A stretch of 64,000 nucleotides of DNA from assembly GCF_009389715.1 (NCBI RefSeq), contig NW_024067695.1:186001-250000 (forward strand), given 5' to 3'. Below, in pieces: positions 1 to 16,300 of this stretch. The stretch comes from Phoenix dactylifera (Eukaryota > Streptophyta > Magnoliopsida > Arecales > Arecaceae). The notes beneath the pieces are model-generated. The model worked only from the letters and a program-made list of their open reading frames with translations. It ran no database searches and was not told the origin of the DNA. The position numbers were made by a program, and so were the translations under genes. The stretch's first letter is position 1, and the number at the start of each line of letters is the position of its first letter.

Positions 1-36
1 GCCAATTTGAATGGATTTATTTTACCTCTTTTATAG

Positions 37-119
37 AGGTTGATGATTGGTGTTCAGTGTCTAGTTTGAGGAAATCCATCAATTCTTTCGGTGCAGCAAC
101 TTCCAAAACAATAACTTAG
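37..119 (+). CDS. possible terminal exon of a gene entering from the left edge
   Basis: A pyrimidine-rich stretch ending in TTATAG at 36 could be a 3' splice site. The sequence after it stays open in one frame for 27 codons (EVDDWCSVSSLRK... ending KTIT) and stops at 117-119. The composition looks coding-like, but the family is not recognised and no upstream exon is in the window. It could equally be untranslated or chance. A second candidate terminal exon lies at 2401-2539, so the two may be alternative ends of one transcript. Confidence 0.22.
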
Positions 120-2400
120 CTCAGTTTTAGGCTTCATAAGATGATGTCAACAATATGGTATTGGAGAAGTTTTTGCAAGTAATGAACCAATGGCTAGGTG
201 TGGCTAGGGGATGAGTTTTGTGGTTTGTTAATATATAGACCCTGGCTAGGTGTGCCAAGAAGTGCCTTCAAAAGTTTTTTACTTTTTCATTTTGAAGATT
301 TTCTCAACTATGAGGGTGCCAACTTGTTCTGCTGGTAAAATCACCTGGGTCCAGACAAGTGGGATTTAGTTTTTTCTTTGTGTTTTTTGGACAAACAATT
401 TTTTGTAAAGGAAACTGTGTTATAAATATTTATTATATCGGTAAATAAAAAAATGTTCTGTATTTGTTTTGGTTATGCTCATCGGATCGAAGATGCATGT
501 TCAATTTAAGATATTAGATGTCTTGGAGTCGTTTTCTGGTTAAATGTTTATATCAAGTCAACTGATTATGAAAAGCACACTAAATTAAATCCAAATTTAA
601 GTACGGAGAATGCATCAGTATTTATGCTACGTGTATAGTACACTTATATGTTCATACTGTTCATACTGGGATGACTTAGTATCCACAGTGGGCACTGTAT
701 GCCTGAACAATACCAGGATAAGAGGTACTTCATACCCTATATTGATGTTAGCAACAAATTCATGCAATTAAAACTAGGAGTTGATTTCATATTATAGACA
801 ACATAAGTGCATATGATGCTAGTTTCCTGAAGCAGGAGCAAGTATGAGAGTGGATCTTGGGTTGATCCTAAAAATAATAGGAGGTGGTGATACATATTGC
901 TACACTTGATAAATCATATTAAAATGTTGATTTTTGATGGTAAAGTACTACAAGCTTTTGTTATCCAAATCCAATAAAATGGATAATAGTAGTTAACTTT
1001 CAAAAGTATTTGAATACACCTTTGCAGCACTAGCTAGTGGTTAGGCCGTAAGAAAGCTCAAAAGCATATGGGGCAGTTGTTGGAGCAGAAACAATTTCTG
1101 AGTGTATGAAACCAAGGACTTAAGAGGAGGATGGTGTCAGTCCCAAACCCTTGCCAAGGTTATCAAGGGGAAGAGACCATATCCACCATGGCCGAGGGGT
1201 GATGGTCAACACAAAGGATTTTTTCACTAATATATGCACTATTATCCTGGAGGATTGGTCTTCCATATGCCATTTGTAATCCAGTGTAGATCATGGACTG
1301 GGTCCTATGACATAACGGCGCACATAACATTCAACATGGCAGATGTCCTACACTGGCGCCTTTTTTTTCATGTGTGCGCGCATTTTTGGGGTAGGGGGTA
1401 ATTGAGGCCCAGCAGAATTGGAGAAGGTGTAGAATTATATTAAGATGTTTAGAGAGGTAATTTTATGCTTAGGAATAGCTTTAATTGGTGTTCACTTCTT
1501 TTCTGATATAAATTACTGCTCCAAGTTCCGGGGTTGTAGTTTAAGGTTTAAATTGTTGTTTCTGTTAAACATGATATTCTTTAATATCTCTTTCCTAGAT
1601 TGGATATTCTTTTAGTGTTTGATGCATTAACAGGTTTCATTTCCATTATTTTATTTTTACATTCATTTTTAAGTATAATGCGATGATTGAGGACTAGTTG
1701 TTTAGTTAGTGATGCAAATTTATGACACTTTTTATCAAACCAAGTCTCAATAACCTATAAATACATTAGTTATTCCAATTTTTGTTGTTCTTGATAAATA
1801 TTGATTCACGTTTTTGTTGCAAATTCGATATACAATTCAATTTTATTCATCTAATTTACTTCCCATCTTATTTTTTTTCTGTCCTTGTTTCTCTTTTGCT
1901 TTCTTTTCTTCTCAAACATCAGTCCTAAAACACAGCCCTTTATTACTTATTTGCATGCTATTTATTACCATGCAGCTTGTGTTCATTAGAGTGGAGACTT
2001 GTTGCCCTGCTTCACATCGGCTTTGCTCATCATATAACAAGATTAGTTAATAACTACAAAGTCAGACTAACTGTTCTTCATCATAGAGCAAATTCGACTA
2101 AAGACTAAAATATCATGCAATTAAGACCTGAGTGATTATATTGACCAAGAATGATAAACTGAAGCAATACAACAAGAAGGCATAGCTTTCTTTTGATTTC
2201 ACAACATTCACACAGAGTATTGTCACAAAAAATCTTAATGTAGCAATGGGCAACTTTACATCTCTTTTTTCTAACTATTATTTCATTCCATTTATTTTGT
2301 CAGAAGTATCATATGCTGTAGTTGTTTTTATTTGTCTTGAGAGGCTAATGATGGCTTCAAAGTGGGTTTTGTTCAATATATAAAAACGTTGCCTTTGCAG
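120..2400. other. no recognisable gene; intron-like or intergenic DNA
   Basis: The stretch is AT-rich with short T-runs and no long open frame with coding character. If the two candidate terminal exons flanking it are real, it would be intronic. A GC-richer block around 1130-1400 reads like degraded transposon sequence but could not be classified. Confidence 0.4.
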
Positions 2401-2539
2401 GTGCTATTGTATTTTACATGAGGAGAATGTCCTGGGAGCTATATTCAGTTTATGGAAGGAATTGAGGACAGCCAAGTCATGGGAGGAGGTCGAAGAAGTC
2501 GTTTGGGGAGAGTTGAATGATTACCAATCCTCTGATTGA
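2401..2539 (+). CDS. possible terminal exon, unknown protein C terminus
   Basis: A good 3' splice site (TTGCCTTTGCAG, ending 2400) is followed by 45 open codons ending in TGA at 2537-2539. The encoded stretch contains LGAIFSLWKELRTAKSWEEV and ends NDYQSSD. It looks like an amphipathic, tryptophan-containing helix, and its codon use is coding-like. The family is not recognised. The other two frames are closed or poor. Upstream exons would lie outside the window or in unrecognised sequence. Confidence 0.3.
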
Positions 2540-4000
2540 AGGTTCTGATTTCTAAATAATGCAGCCCAACTTGACTTAACCCACAATCTGAATAGGAGAT
2601 CTTAATAGTCATTTTTTTCTGAGTTTATCTTATTCTGTTTATATATAACTGTACTTTATAGTTTTTCATTGTATATTTTTTGTTTAAAATGGGAATACTT
2701 GGACCAAGATTATGAATATTTTTTTTTGCTGATATCCTTGACCCAATTTATATGGAGCTGATGTTTATTAAACTTTTTGATAATTTTATCCATAACAAAT
2801 ATTCAATAAAAACATCAGTTGGAAATTTGGAAGAAGTAAAACTTGTTGAATAAAATGTGGATTTTTCTTATTTATGGCTCAGCTGTTAGGTGGGAGAGGT
2901 TTTGCACTTTGTGTTTCAATTCTGTCTTGAAGCACTATGCGTTTGGTGACTCGTTGGATTTCAATTCCTGAATAGGTCTACATGGCTTATGTGAGCTATG
3001 GTTGTTACTAATTTATTGTTGCTTGTTAACAATCTTAATGTGTTATCGATCTGCTGCTACTTGCACTAAAGAGTCTTGAGGTATAAGCAATGAATGGATG
3101 TGTGCAACTGTATCAATTTGCTTTTGTCACCTTGTTTTTTTTCCATAATTAAAAGGGTGTAAGGCCTGTCTGAATTTTATCAAAAACAGAACTCATTAAT
3201 ACATTGCAGATTAATGGTTTAAATCTCTTAAAAGGTCAACAACAAGATAAAAAGGTACAACAGATAGGTTGGAAAGTATCCAGTTTTGGAATAGTTGCAT
3301 ATGATAATTTGATACGAGAGGAATGGGTCTATCTTTGAGGAAGATTTTAGCTTTTTTAGATGTCATTGGCTTTTCAAAGAGAAACAAGAGGAGGTGATTT
3401 AACTCTATTGGCATTAAGAAATTTGTATGTTGCTGGTGAGAAGCTTCATAATAGAGTTGGATCCCTCTGAGACTATATCTGTGGTGGTCTACAGGCTGCA
3501 ATTTAAGAGGAATAACTAGTTGAATTTGTTCTGGTTAAGCTTGGAACGTAACTGGTCTCCTAAGTTTGAACTGCCAACTTTTCATGGCAACATTGTATAG
3601 CCAATGCTTGGATAGGATATCTGAGCTGAGTTCTACAGAGCACTTCTTTGTATACCGACTTCTTTCTCTAGCATCAGCAGGCACTTCTTTGTTCCGAAGT
3701 TACTAAGGTAAGGATCTCACCACCAATTCGTGAACCAAACATATGCTTATGTTTATTTCAGCTGGTTGTTTAAAGTTACCACTCTATATTTATTTGCATG
3801 AAGCCTTCCCAGGCTTTGTCCTCCTCAATCCAGTTGTCCTTCATCCATTCCCTCCATGTCATATTTGATGAGGATGAACCATAATGTTCGCTTGAGCAAT
3901 ATTTAAGGTAAAAAACCTTAGCGATTATTGTGACTCATCTAAGTTCTTCATTAAGTAATATGGCTAGGTCCAATAGCCCTCATTTACATATACGGATGGA
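2540..4000. other. intergenic, nothing recognisable
   Basis: No open frame with coding character was found on either strand. The sequence is T-rich and typical of 3' flank or intergenic plant DNA. Confidence 0.4.
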
Positions 4001-4039
4001 ATGGCTTCGGTCCAGCTGACTACAGGTCGGGCCTGGGCG

Positions 4040-4560
4040 AAGCCCAAGTTGGTCGTGTGGTTCAAGCCCAAAAATAAGGCCGTAACAACTGGGCTCGGGA
4101 CGATGCTTGACCTGGTCTTCCCTCTCTCCTCCCCTCCCCTCCCCTCCCCTCCCCTCCTAATCTCTCTCCCCTATCTCCCTCCGGTTCTCTCTCCCCTATC
4201 CGCTCTCCTCTCTTCTCTCTATCCCTCCTTTCCTCTCTTTCCAGTCGAGCTCCCCCCCCCCCCCTCCTCTTCCTCTGTCTCTCCTCTGTGCTCGCTCTCC
4301 CAATCTCCGATGTCCTCTCTCCCTCCCACTCTCTCTTCCTCCCGATCTCACCATTCCCCTCCCTCCTAATTTGTCTCCGCCCCTCCCAAGATCCCCTCTC
4401 TCACCAGAGCCCGGTGGAAAAGCCTGGCCCGCCCTAAATTGGCCGGCTAAATCAAGCCTCGGGCCGAGACTCGACCCAAAAGTTTAAAAGCAATTTCAGG
4501 CCTCAGGCTGTATGGAAACCAGTCAGGGCCCGGCCCAATTACAGCCCCATTTACAGCCAA
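4040..4560. repeat. GGCCC/GGGCY-rich repeat with a pyrimidine tract
   Basis: The block opens and closes with repeated GGGCC, AGCCC and GGCCCAA words, like the GGGCY-rich non-autonomous DNA transposons common in monocots. The middle (about 4109-4380) is an almost pure C+T tract with tandem CCCCT units. An open frame across it encodes only low-complexity Pro/Ser/Leu and is not credited as a gene. A related but better-delimited element lies at 59185-59754. Confidence 0.4.
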
Positions 4561-4635
4561 ATAATGTAGCTTTCCCATTTGCTTCGGTGAACCATCACAA
4601 GCTTTGTCATTAATTATTGTAGACACATCTAAAAT

Positions 4636-4742
4636 AACCGGTAATCACGAGATATGCTAACTATAATATCTCTCTCTTAACCGGTAATCACGAGATATGT
4701 TAACGGTAACATCTCTCTCTCTCTAGAGAGAGAGAGAGAAAG
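4636..4742. repeat. 43-bp tandem duplication ending in a (CT)n/(GA)n inverted repeat
   Basis: The unit beginning AACCGGTAATCACGAGATATG occurs twice (from about 4636 and 4679). Each copy ends in a CT dinucleotide run. The second run is followed at once by a GA run of similar length (about 4708-4741), making a perfect-looking CT/AG hairpin arm. Confidence 0.6.
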
Positions 4743-5019
4743 CGGCACTTGGCCTCGACGCTTGCCGGTGTCCCTCACCATGCATCAATCTTCTCGAGTA
4801 CTCACGGTTTAATTACAAACTTCAAACGCAAAAGCATTAAATACCATACGGCAGAATCCCAACATATTGAGATGCAACATCCAAAACTCAAAAAAACAAG
4901 AGGACACTTATCCAACACAAAATCCCAACCACCAAACTTGCGAACATATGCATGCAGTCAAAATGACAACTACCGTCCTAACAATTTTTTTTATCAGTTT
5001 CCGTTGAACAACCTTACAT

Positions 5020-9180
<4,161 letters not shown>

Positions 9181-9286
9181 CTTGGATCGAGTTTCCCTTG
9201 CACCAGGGCTATCGAAGGAGAGGAACGCGAGAGGGAGCCGCGGCTGCTAGGTTTTCCTCTCGGACTTTGGGCGCTTCTGGCTGCGT

Positions 9287-9316
9287 CTTATATTGGGACC
9301 GGGAGGGTTAGGGTTT
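9287..9316 (-). promoter_or_regulatory. RPS6: RPS6 core promoter: TATA-like box and telo-box
   Basis: On the minus strand, AATATAAG lies at 9287-9294, about 110 bp upstream of the start codon. Just upstream of it is AAACCCTAA (9308-9316), the telo-box that is common in plant ribosomal-protein and translation-factor promoters. Transcription would start near 9255-9262. The motifs are seen directly; their use is inferred. Confidence 0.6.
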
Positions 9317-9399
9317 GGTTATGTGCCAATGATCTGAACCGTTCACTCTTAGACGGATTGGGTGATCTGCGCCGTTCGATTGCTACCACCGATTAGAAC

Positions 9400-9890
9400 C
9401 CGAGCCAGTTTACCGGAAGCCTGTCGGAGACCGAGCCTAATCCGGACATTAGTGGTTGGGTTATAATCAGATCTTAATCACATGCTCCAAATGCATGCTT
9501 GGATTGAATCCAAACCCGTTTTAGTTGCCCGTCAACTTAAGAACCCAAAATATCATAATTAAAAATATTTAATAAATTTAAAAAAGCAAAAATTTATAAA
9601 ATAGAAAAATATAAAGAATTGCAATGATATTTTCAATCAAACTTTTTTATTATTTATATAGGAAATAATAAATTTCACATTACTATACATTTTTCAAAAA
9701 CGATCCAATACTTTTATTCATAAACTTTATATAGCCCTCTCCATCACAAAAAGTAAACAAAATTATATTGCCATGCCTCACCATCCCAATATACGTAAAT
9801 GTTTTATCCAACTTCTAAATCCAAAACATAGTTAATTATAAATTACAAACATCCTAAGCATCATAATTTTACAAACACCATCAAGATGCA
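9400..9890. other. intergenic AT-rich spacer
   Basis: After the RPS6 promoter the sequence becomes AT-rich with no open frame of interest. No repeat boundary could be fixed here. Confidence 0.4.
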
Positions 9891-9894
9891 GTAC

Positions 9895-10622
9895 TTACCT
9901 ACTTAACGAGATTATCGTGGTGGACCAAGTAAACAGCTGGCTGATAACCCTAATTTAAGACTGCCGGAGCTAAGATAGCTATACTCTATTTCATAAGTCG
10001 ATAAATAATTTGATGAGGAAACAAATTTGAGATAATAATACCTCACCATATTACAAAATTGATTAGTGTATGAAAAATATACTTTGCAAATTTAAAAAAT
10101 TAAGCTTTTTATGGCACCTAAGAAGTTCCAAACGGTCTCGAGGAAGAAAGCTCAGCGGTTAATTTTGGATATGAAAAATGTTGAACTAAATTGAGAAGAG
10201 GTGAACAACCCTAAAGAATCAGGGATGGTAGTTGGTACCAGTAAAAGGGGGCTCCCGCGAGTGGGAAAGAAGAGAAGAAAGGAAACTGAACTTCATTCTT
10301 TCCTCCGGTTTGAAGTGCGAGTTCCCCAGGTGGTGCAAAATCACCAGATGAAAAAGAGATTCATCTTGCTTATTGTAGGAAGCTGGTTTGGTGGTGGACC
10401 ATAAGTGAATTTTTTGGTGGTAACCTTCAAAGTAAGGGCTATCCATGAACAGTAAGTCAGAACATCAATCTTACTCCCATTCCCACCAAATCTTATGACA
10501 GAAAATGTAAATATAGCCCAAAAAATATAACAGATGAGGAAATTTATGCCAATTCCAAAAGTAGGGTAAATCTCAGCATCATCTATTTACAACATATCTA
10601 GACTTACGACAACAAAGACATC
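9895..10622. repeat. left arm of a diverged duplicate of 21250-21890
   Basis: This block aligns by eye, with many substitutions and small indels, to 21250-21890 inside the SnRK2 intron. Shared stretches include the region around TTTTTATGGCAC and the words TAACCCTAAAGAATCAGGG and GGAAGAAAGCTCAG. The alignment resumes at 18026-18120, after the transposon block. The pair could be a local duplication or two copies of an unclassified repeat. Confidence 0.75.
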
Positions 10623-11191
10623 AACCTTGTTTGGGGAGCTGTTGGCAGTAGAGCTTTTGGAAGTAGAGCTATTGGAAGTAGAGCTTCTTGAAGTAGAGCT
10701 TTTATAAAAAGCTATTTGCTGTTTGGTAACTACATTTCTAAAGTGCTATACCACTTTAACATATGTTTGGTAAACAAACTGAGAAAGTACTTTTGTATGA
10801 CAAAATTACCATAAAGAATATTGCATAGTATTATATAACAGAGCATAATAAAATATAACATATATTAATATATTAATATATGATATAGTATAATATTACT
10901 GCAATGTAATATAATATTATTATAATATAGTAATATAACATTGTATACTATAGCATAATAATTTAATATAATATTAAATTATTTAATATAACATATCAAT
11001 ATATTATGATATAATGTAATATAATATTATATTTATACTATAATACAATAATAAATGTACAAAATATTATAATTATTAGCGTACATTAATTTTTCATAAT
11101 ATAACATAATATTAAATTATTTTAATATAACATATTAATGTATTATGATATAATGTAATATAACATTATATTTATACTATGATACAATAAT

Positions 11192-11207
11192 AAAGGTATA
11201 AATATTA
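11192..11207 (+). repeat. LINE target-site duplication, left copy
   Basis: AAAGGTATAAATATTA directly precedes the LINE 5' end and is repeated without mismatch after its poly(A) tail. Confidence 0.93.
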
Positions 11208-11378
11208 CTGTTTAAAAGTTTTTCGTTAACGGCTCTTTAGAGTGAGAAGCTCTGAGGAGAGAGAAAGCTCTGTCAACCCAACGGCTCTCTTCGCCGGTGG
11301 TCGGTGAGCTGCTGCTGGCCGGGCCGGGCGGTGAGGAGGGTTTGTTGTTTGGTTTGCTCATTGTGTTGCAGGTCTCCC

Positions 11379-13364
11379 ATGGCCAGGAGGAAGGGGAAGG
11401 AGCCGATGGAGGGGTCGACGGGTCCGGCAGGGGAGCAGTCATCGGGGCCGTCGTCTGCGGAAGGTAAAGACCCGACGGAGATGGCCGCGGCGGCAACGAC
11501 GAGGACGTGGGCGGAGGTTGTAGCGCAAGGCAAAGGTAGGAATCTGGGGCGGAAAGGGGAGAGACCCGCTGGCGGGGCGCGGCCGGCTCCATGGGTTACT
11601 CACCGGCTGACAGAGACGGAGGTGGCTCGCCTGAGCCACCACTTCTTGTCGGTGTTTGAGCTCCCGGTGGAGCCCATTGAGGCTGCTCGCCGGGAATGGG
11701 AAGGGTTAGCGCTCGTCGGCCGGAGCCTCGGTCGGCAGGTGCCGGTCGAGTGGGTGGCCAAGGATGTGGCCGCCCGACTGAGGAAACCAAGGGAGGTGGT
11801 GGCGGTGTCTTTAGCCGACGACCACTTTGCTCTGCGTTTCCGGTCGCTGGAGGTTCGGGATCGCGCCCTGTCGGAAGGGCCCTGGGTGGTGGCGGGGCAG
11901 CTCTTAGCCATGGAGCCGTGGACGCCGGACTTTCTACCTAGGAAAAATCCGGTGCAGAGGGTGGCGGTCTGGCTTCGGCTGCCTGGGCTCCCTCCAGAGT
12001 ATTGGTCGACGTCGACTATTCTGGAGATCGCGGCCAAGGCAGGGCGACCACTGGCGGTGGATGGAGTTACAGAGGGGCGCCGAGCTATGGGGTTTGCGCG
12101 GGTCAAGGTGTCGATTGACGCTTCTGAGCCCCTCCTCCCTGGCATCCGGATACTCGGGAAGACGAAGGCCCTCTGGCAGCCGTTCGTCTTCGAGAGTCTA
12201 CCGGACCTTTGCGTGCGGTGCGGTCGGATTGGACACCTTGAGTCAGGGTGCCGATTTGGGGCTCCGGCACCGGCGGAAGGATGCCCTTCAGGGGAGGAGA
12301 TCCCCGGGCCGATCTACGGCCCGTGGTTGGTGACGACCCGTGCGCGGCAGACGCGGGAGAAAGGTCCACCGCAGCCGTAGCCGGGGAAGACGACTGAGCC
12401 TTCAGTCAGAGCGCCCCCATCTCGGCCGCCCTCGCCGGTTGCCTCGCCCAGGCATCCGGTGTCCCCGCCGGATCTTGAGGGCTGGCAAAAGCCAAGTAAA
12501 GTGGCCCGTCGCCACTCCCCGCCGGCGGTGGGGGTCCCGGTTCCCGGTAGGCATGAAGAGGATTCCCGAGTCGACACGTCCGGCGACTCACTCGTGGGAC
12601 GCGTGGACTCGGAAACTGGGCTGACCCTTGGATCCAAGAAACGTTCCAGAAACTCTGGGCTGCTATTTGATGCGGGCCGCCCGCAGGGCGTGGGACGGGT
12701 GGGCCACGGGGGAGGTCGCGGGGCACGTGAGTCCCGCGGGAGGCATGGCCGGTTTCGCGCGATGGGTTCCTAGGCCTGTCGCGCGATGGGTTTGGCGTGG
12801 CCCAGCTTGGCTGGGGCCCGTGCGGAGGATTCTGGGAAGGCCCCTGTGGGCGGGGGCCTTCTACTGTTCACAGCCCATGTGGGGCCTATGGGGTCTACAG
12901 ATGGGCCTGCCATTGGGCCCGATCCACGGGCCGAGCTGGCGGGTGAGCCTGGGTTCCAGTTCAGGGACCGGGCTTTGGGGGTAGCCTTATCGTCCGAGAT
13001 CCCTACTATTTTAGGTTCCCTAGCGGCAGATGTGGGACTGGGGGATGGTGTCTCGAGCGGGCCCGATTTGGGCACCCCGACCATGACCAACAATTTTCCA
13101 GTCTGTGTAGATTGCCCGATGCGGGACGCGCCTGCACTTGTGGAGCCTGGGCTAGGCGACTTGAGTGTTTCCGAGGGGGCGGTGAGCAGGTCTACGGATC
13201 ACTCGACAGTCGTTCAGCAGGTTCGGGCGGCAGTGTTGCGTGTTGTGTCCGGGCCTAGTGTGGATGAGGGTTTGCAGGATGATCCTCATCACGAGGCGGC
13301 GATGGACCCTACGGCCCAGAGGGTGGATGTGCTTGCGGCCGACCTCTCGGACTTCTCCCCATGA
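11379..13364 (+). pseudogene. LINE ORF1 (nucleic-acid-binding protein), two in-frame stops
   Basis: ORF1 starts at ATG 11379 (MARRKGKEP...) and stays in one frame to TGA 13362-13364, apart from TAG codons at 12378-12380 and 12771-12773. The first part has the DUF4283-like RNA-binding region with PGLPPEYWS, followed by a CX2CX4HX4C zinc knuckle at 12210-12251 (CVRCGRIGHLESGC). The remainder is a low-complexity Gly/Pro/Ser linker. Open frames upstream of 11379 use a non-ATG start and were not preferred. In this family ORF1 coats element RNA to form the ribonucleoprotein. The first TAG would leave a protein that still carries the knuckle. Confidence 0.88.
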
Positions 13365-16300
13365 GGATTCTTGCGTGGAATTGTAGAGGGGCGGCTAAGC
13401 CAGCTTTTATGTCATCTTTCAGGAGGTTGGTTCAGATCCATAGTCCAGAGATCTGCCTTCTCTACGAGACACGACTGTCTGGTAGAGGTCTGGATCGTGT
13501 ATTACGGCGGTTTGAGGTTGAGTGGGAGTCATATGTGGTTGAATCCCAGGAGTTGTCCGGGGGCATTGTGGCTTTGTGGAAGCGGGGTGTGGCCACAATC
13601 GATGTTTTCCATAACTGTGCCCAACAGGTCCTGATGATTATTTCGGAACCTAATGGTGCTCCATGGATATTGAGCGGTGTGTATGCTAGTACTGACCATC
13701 GGACCAGGAGGGTGATGTGGGATGAGCTGACCCACTTGATCGCTCAGGGATTTCCGACGGCGATTGTGGGTGATTTCAATTGTATCTTGGAGAGGAGTGA
13801 GAAACGTGGAGGGAGGGTGTTTACCGACTCCGTGGACAGGAGGGAGTTTCGCGACTTCATCTCGAGTAATGGCCTAGTTGATCTAGGTTTTTCCGGCTCA
13901 CAATTCACGTGGTGTAATAACCAGTCTGGTTGTGCCAGAGTGTGGGAGCGGATTGATAGGGCGGTTGCTTCTGCTGACTGGCTCACTAGATTTCCTTCCT
14001 ACAGGGTTAGCCATTTACCCCATATTGCTTCGGACCACTGCCCGTTGCTGGTTTCGACGGTATCGGGCTCTAGTCACCAGTGCCCCTTCCGCTTCGAGAA
14101 GGTTTGGCTGTCCATCCCTCAATCCTGGGACATTGTCCGAGGAGCTTGGGGTCTGCCGGTTCGCGGCGACGCCATGCAGAGGGTCTCACGTAAATTGGAA
14201 CTGACTAGGCGACGGCTACGGCGGTGGAATCGTGAGGTAGTGGGTGATATCTTTAGGAAATTGGAAGGTGTGGAGGTCGTGATTGCTGACCTACAAAGAA
14301 GAGAAGATCAGGTGGGTGTGCTCCATGAGGCCGATATGGTTAGCCTCCGGGGACTGCTCGCCGCTCATCACTCGATCCTGCGTCAACATGAGATCTTCTG
14401 GAGACAGAAATCCAGAATCCAGTGGGTCAGAGAGGGTGACCGGAATACTAGTTTCTTTCACCGCTCTACGGTCATCAGAAGGCAGCGGAATATGATCCGA
14501 TCCTTGCAGGATGACCAGGGCCATCGGGTGGAGGGCGATTCAGATATCAGTCGTATTCTGCTCGATTTCTTTCGATCTCGTTGGACGGAGGACAGTGGGT
14601 CTTATGTTGCGGGCCAGCTCCCGAGGGTTGAGCCCTAAATTGGTATGACCGAGAACGCTATGTTGGTTCGACCAGTTACGGAGGGAGAGGTGCGTGAGGC
14701 CATTTGGGCTCTAGGGGAGGATAGGGCTCCGGGCCCAGATGGTTTTCCACCTTTCTTTTTCCGGAGATATTGGGGTATCGTCCGGAGTGCAGTGGTGGAA
14801 GCGGTCTTGTGTTTCTTTAGGCAGGCTGGGATGCCTGATGACTGGAAGGCCACTTTTGTCACTCTTATACCTAAGCATCAGGATGCGGTCGAGCCGAGCC
14901 ACTTTAGGCCGATTAGTCTGTGCACAACTTTATATAAAGTTGTCGCAAGAATACTCATGGTTCGTATGAAGCCCTTCCTTGCTGACATTATCTGTCCCGA
15001 GCAGGGTGCTTTTGTGGGTAGTAGGAATATTTCAGACAATGTCATGGTGGCCCAAGAGATGATGTGGGATCTTCGACGGGCCTCGAAGCGACATTGCCTG
15101 ATGGCTGTTAAACTGGATATGGAACGTGCTTATGATAGAATCAGGTGGAGCTTTCTTAGGTTAGCTTTGGAGAGTTTGGGGTTCCATGAGACATGGATTA
15201 GGTGGGTTATGGGGTGTGTTCGGGGACCGAGGTTTTCTATCTTGGTCAACGGTTCCCCATCTCCTTTCTTCAGATCTACTATGGGGCTTCGGCAGGGATA
15301 CCCGTTATCTCCATACTTGTTTATTATTTGCTCTGATGTCTTATCTCGCTCGCTGCGGGATGTATGTGCTGCCGGTGAGCTAGGGGCCTACGTCCCAGCT
15401 CCTGGGGCCCAGCCGATATCACATTTACTTTTTGCTGATGACTGCCTCCTCCTGACTTGGGCCCGCGTTGCGGATGCTCAGACCATCAGGAGGGTTTTGG
15501 CTGCTTATTGCTTTGTATCTGGTCAGAGAGTGAATGTCCAGAAATCCTCCATCTCCTTTAGCCCGGGTACGACACTCGCGGTTCGACGAGGGATCCGGAG
15601 GATTATGGAGATGCTCGAGCAGGATGGAACCTGGACCTATCTGGGTGTTCCGATCTCGGGCAGGAGATTGCGTGTGTCCGAGTGCACCGGACTGGTGCAG
15701 CGGGTTCAGGGTAGACTAGAGGGGTGGCGGGCAGCATCCCTGTCGATGATGGGCAGAGTCACGCTGATTCGATCAGTTTTAAGCTCTATGCCTGTCTATC
15801 TTATGGCGAATACGGTGGTGCCAAAGTCTGTTCTACTGAAGATTGAGCAACTTTTTCGGGGTTTCCTATGGGGCTCACATGGAGGAGGTCGGGGGGTGCA
15901 CCTGGTGGCGTGGGAAAGCATATGCCTTCCTCTCAGCGAGGGTGGTCTAGGGGTGGTATCTCTCCTCGAGAGACGAGAGCTGCTCCTTGCCCGGCATGCC
16001 GCCCGAGTCATTCTGGAGCCGCGGGGGTTCTGGAGTCGGATCATTACTAGCCGCTATGGACGGGCAGGCCCAGAGGGCTGGGCCCGAGGAGGGCGGAGTT
16101 GCTCCTTTCTATGGCGTGAGATAGCGCGGTACTTGCCGCTAGTGTCTAGTCACACCCGATGGTTGATCGGCGACGGGTGTAGCATCGATGTTGCCAGGGA
16201 CCCATGGGTCGACGGCCTTCCTTTGCGGCTTTGGCCGACTGCGGTTAGTGTCGAGGCTGGGGAGGGTCTTCGAGTCTGTGATCTCATGACTCCCGGGGTG

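Noticed and set aside
4001-4369. Pro/Ser/Leu-rich open frame
   Set aside because: It is a translation of a C+T tract with CCCCT repeats; low complexity, no conserved motif.
11600-12145. Long minus-strand frame under LINE ORF1
   Set aside because: Antisense shadow of GC-rich ORF1, which itself has the zinc knuckle and conserved family motifs.
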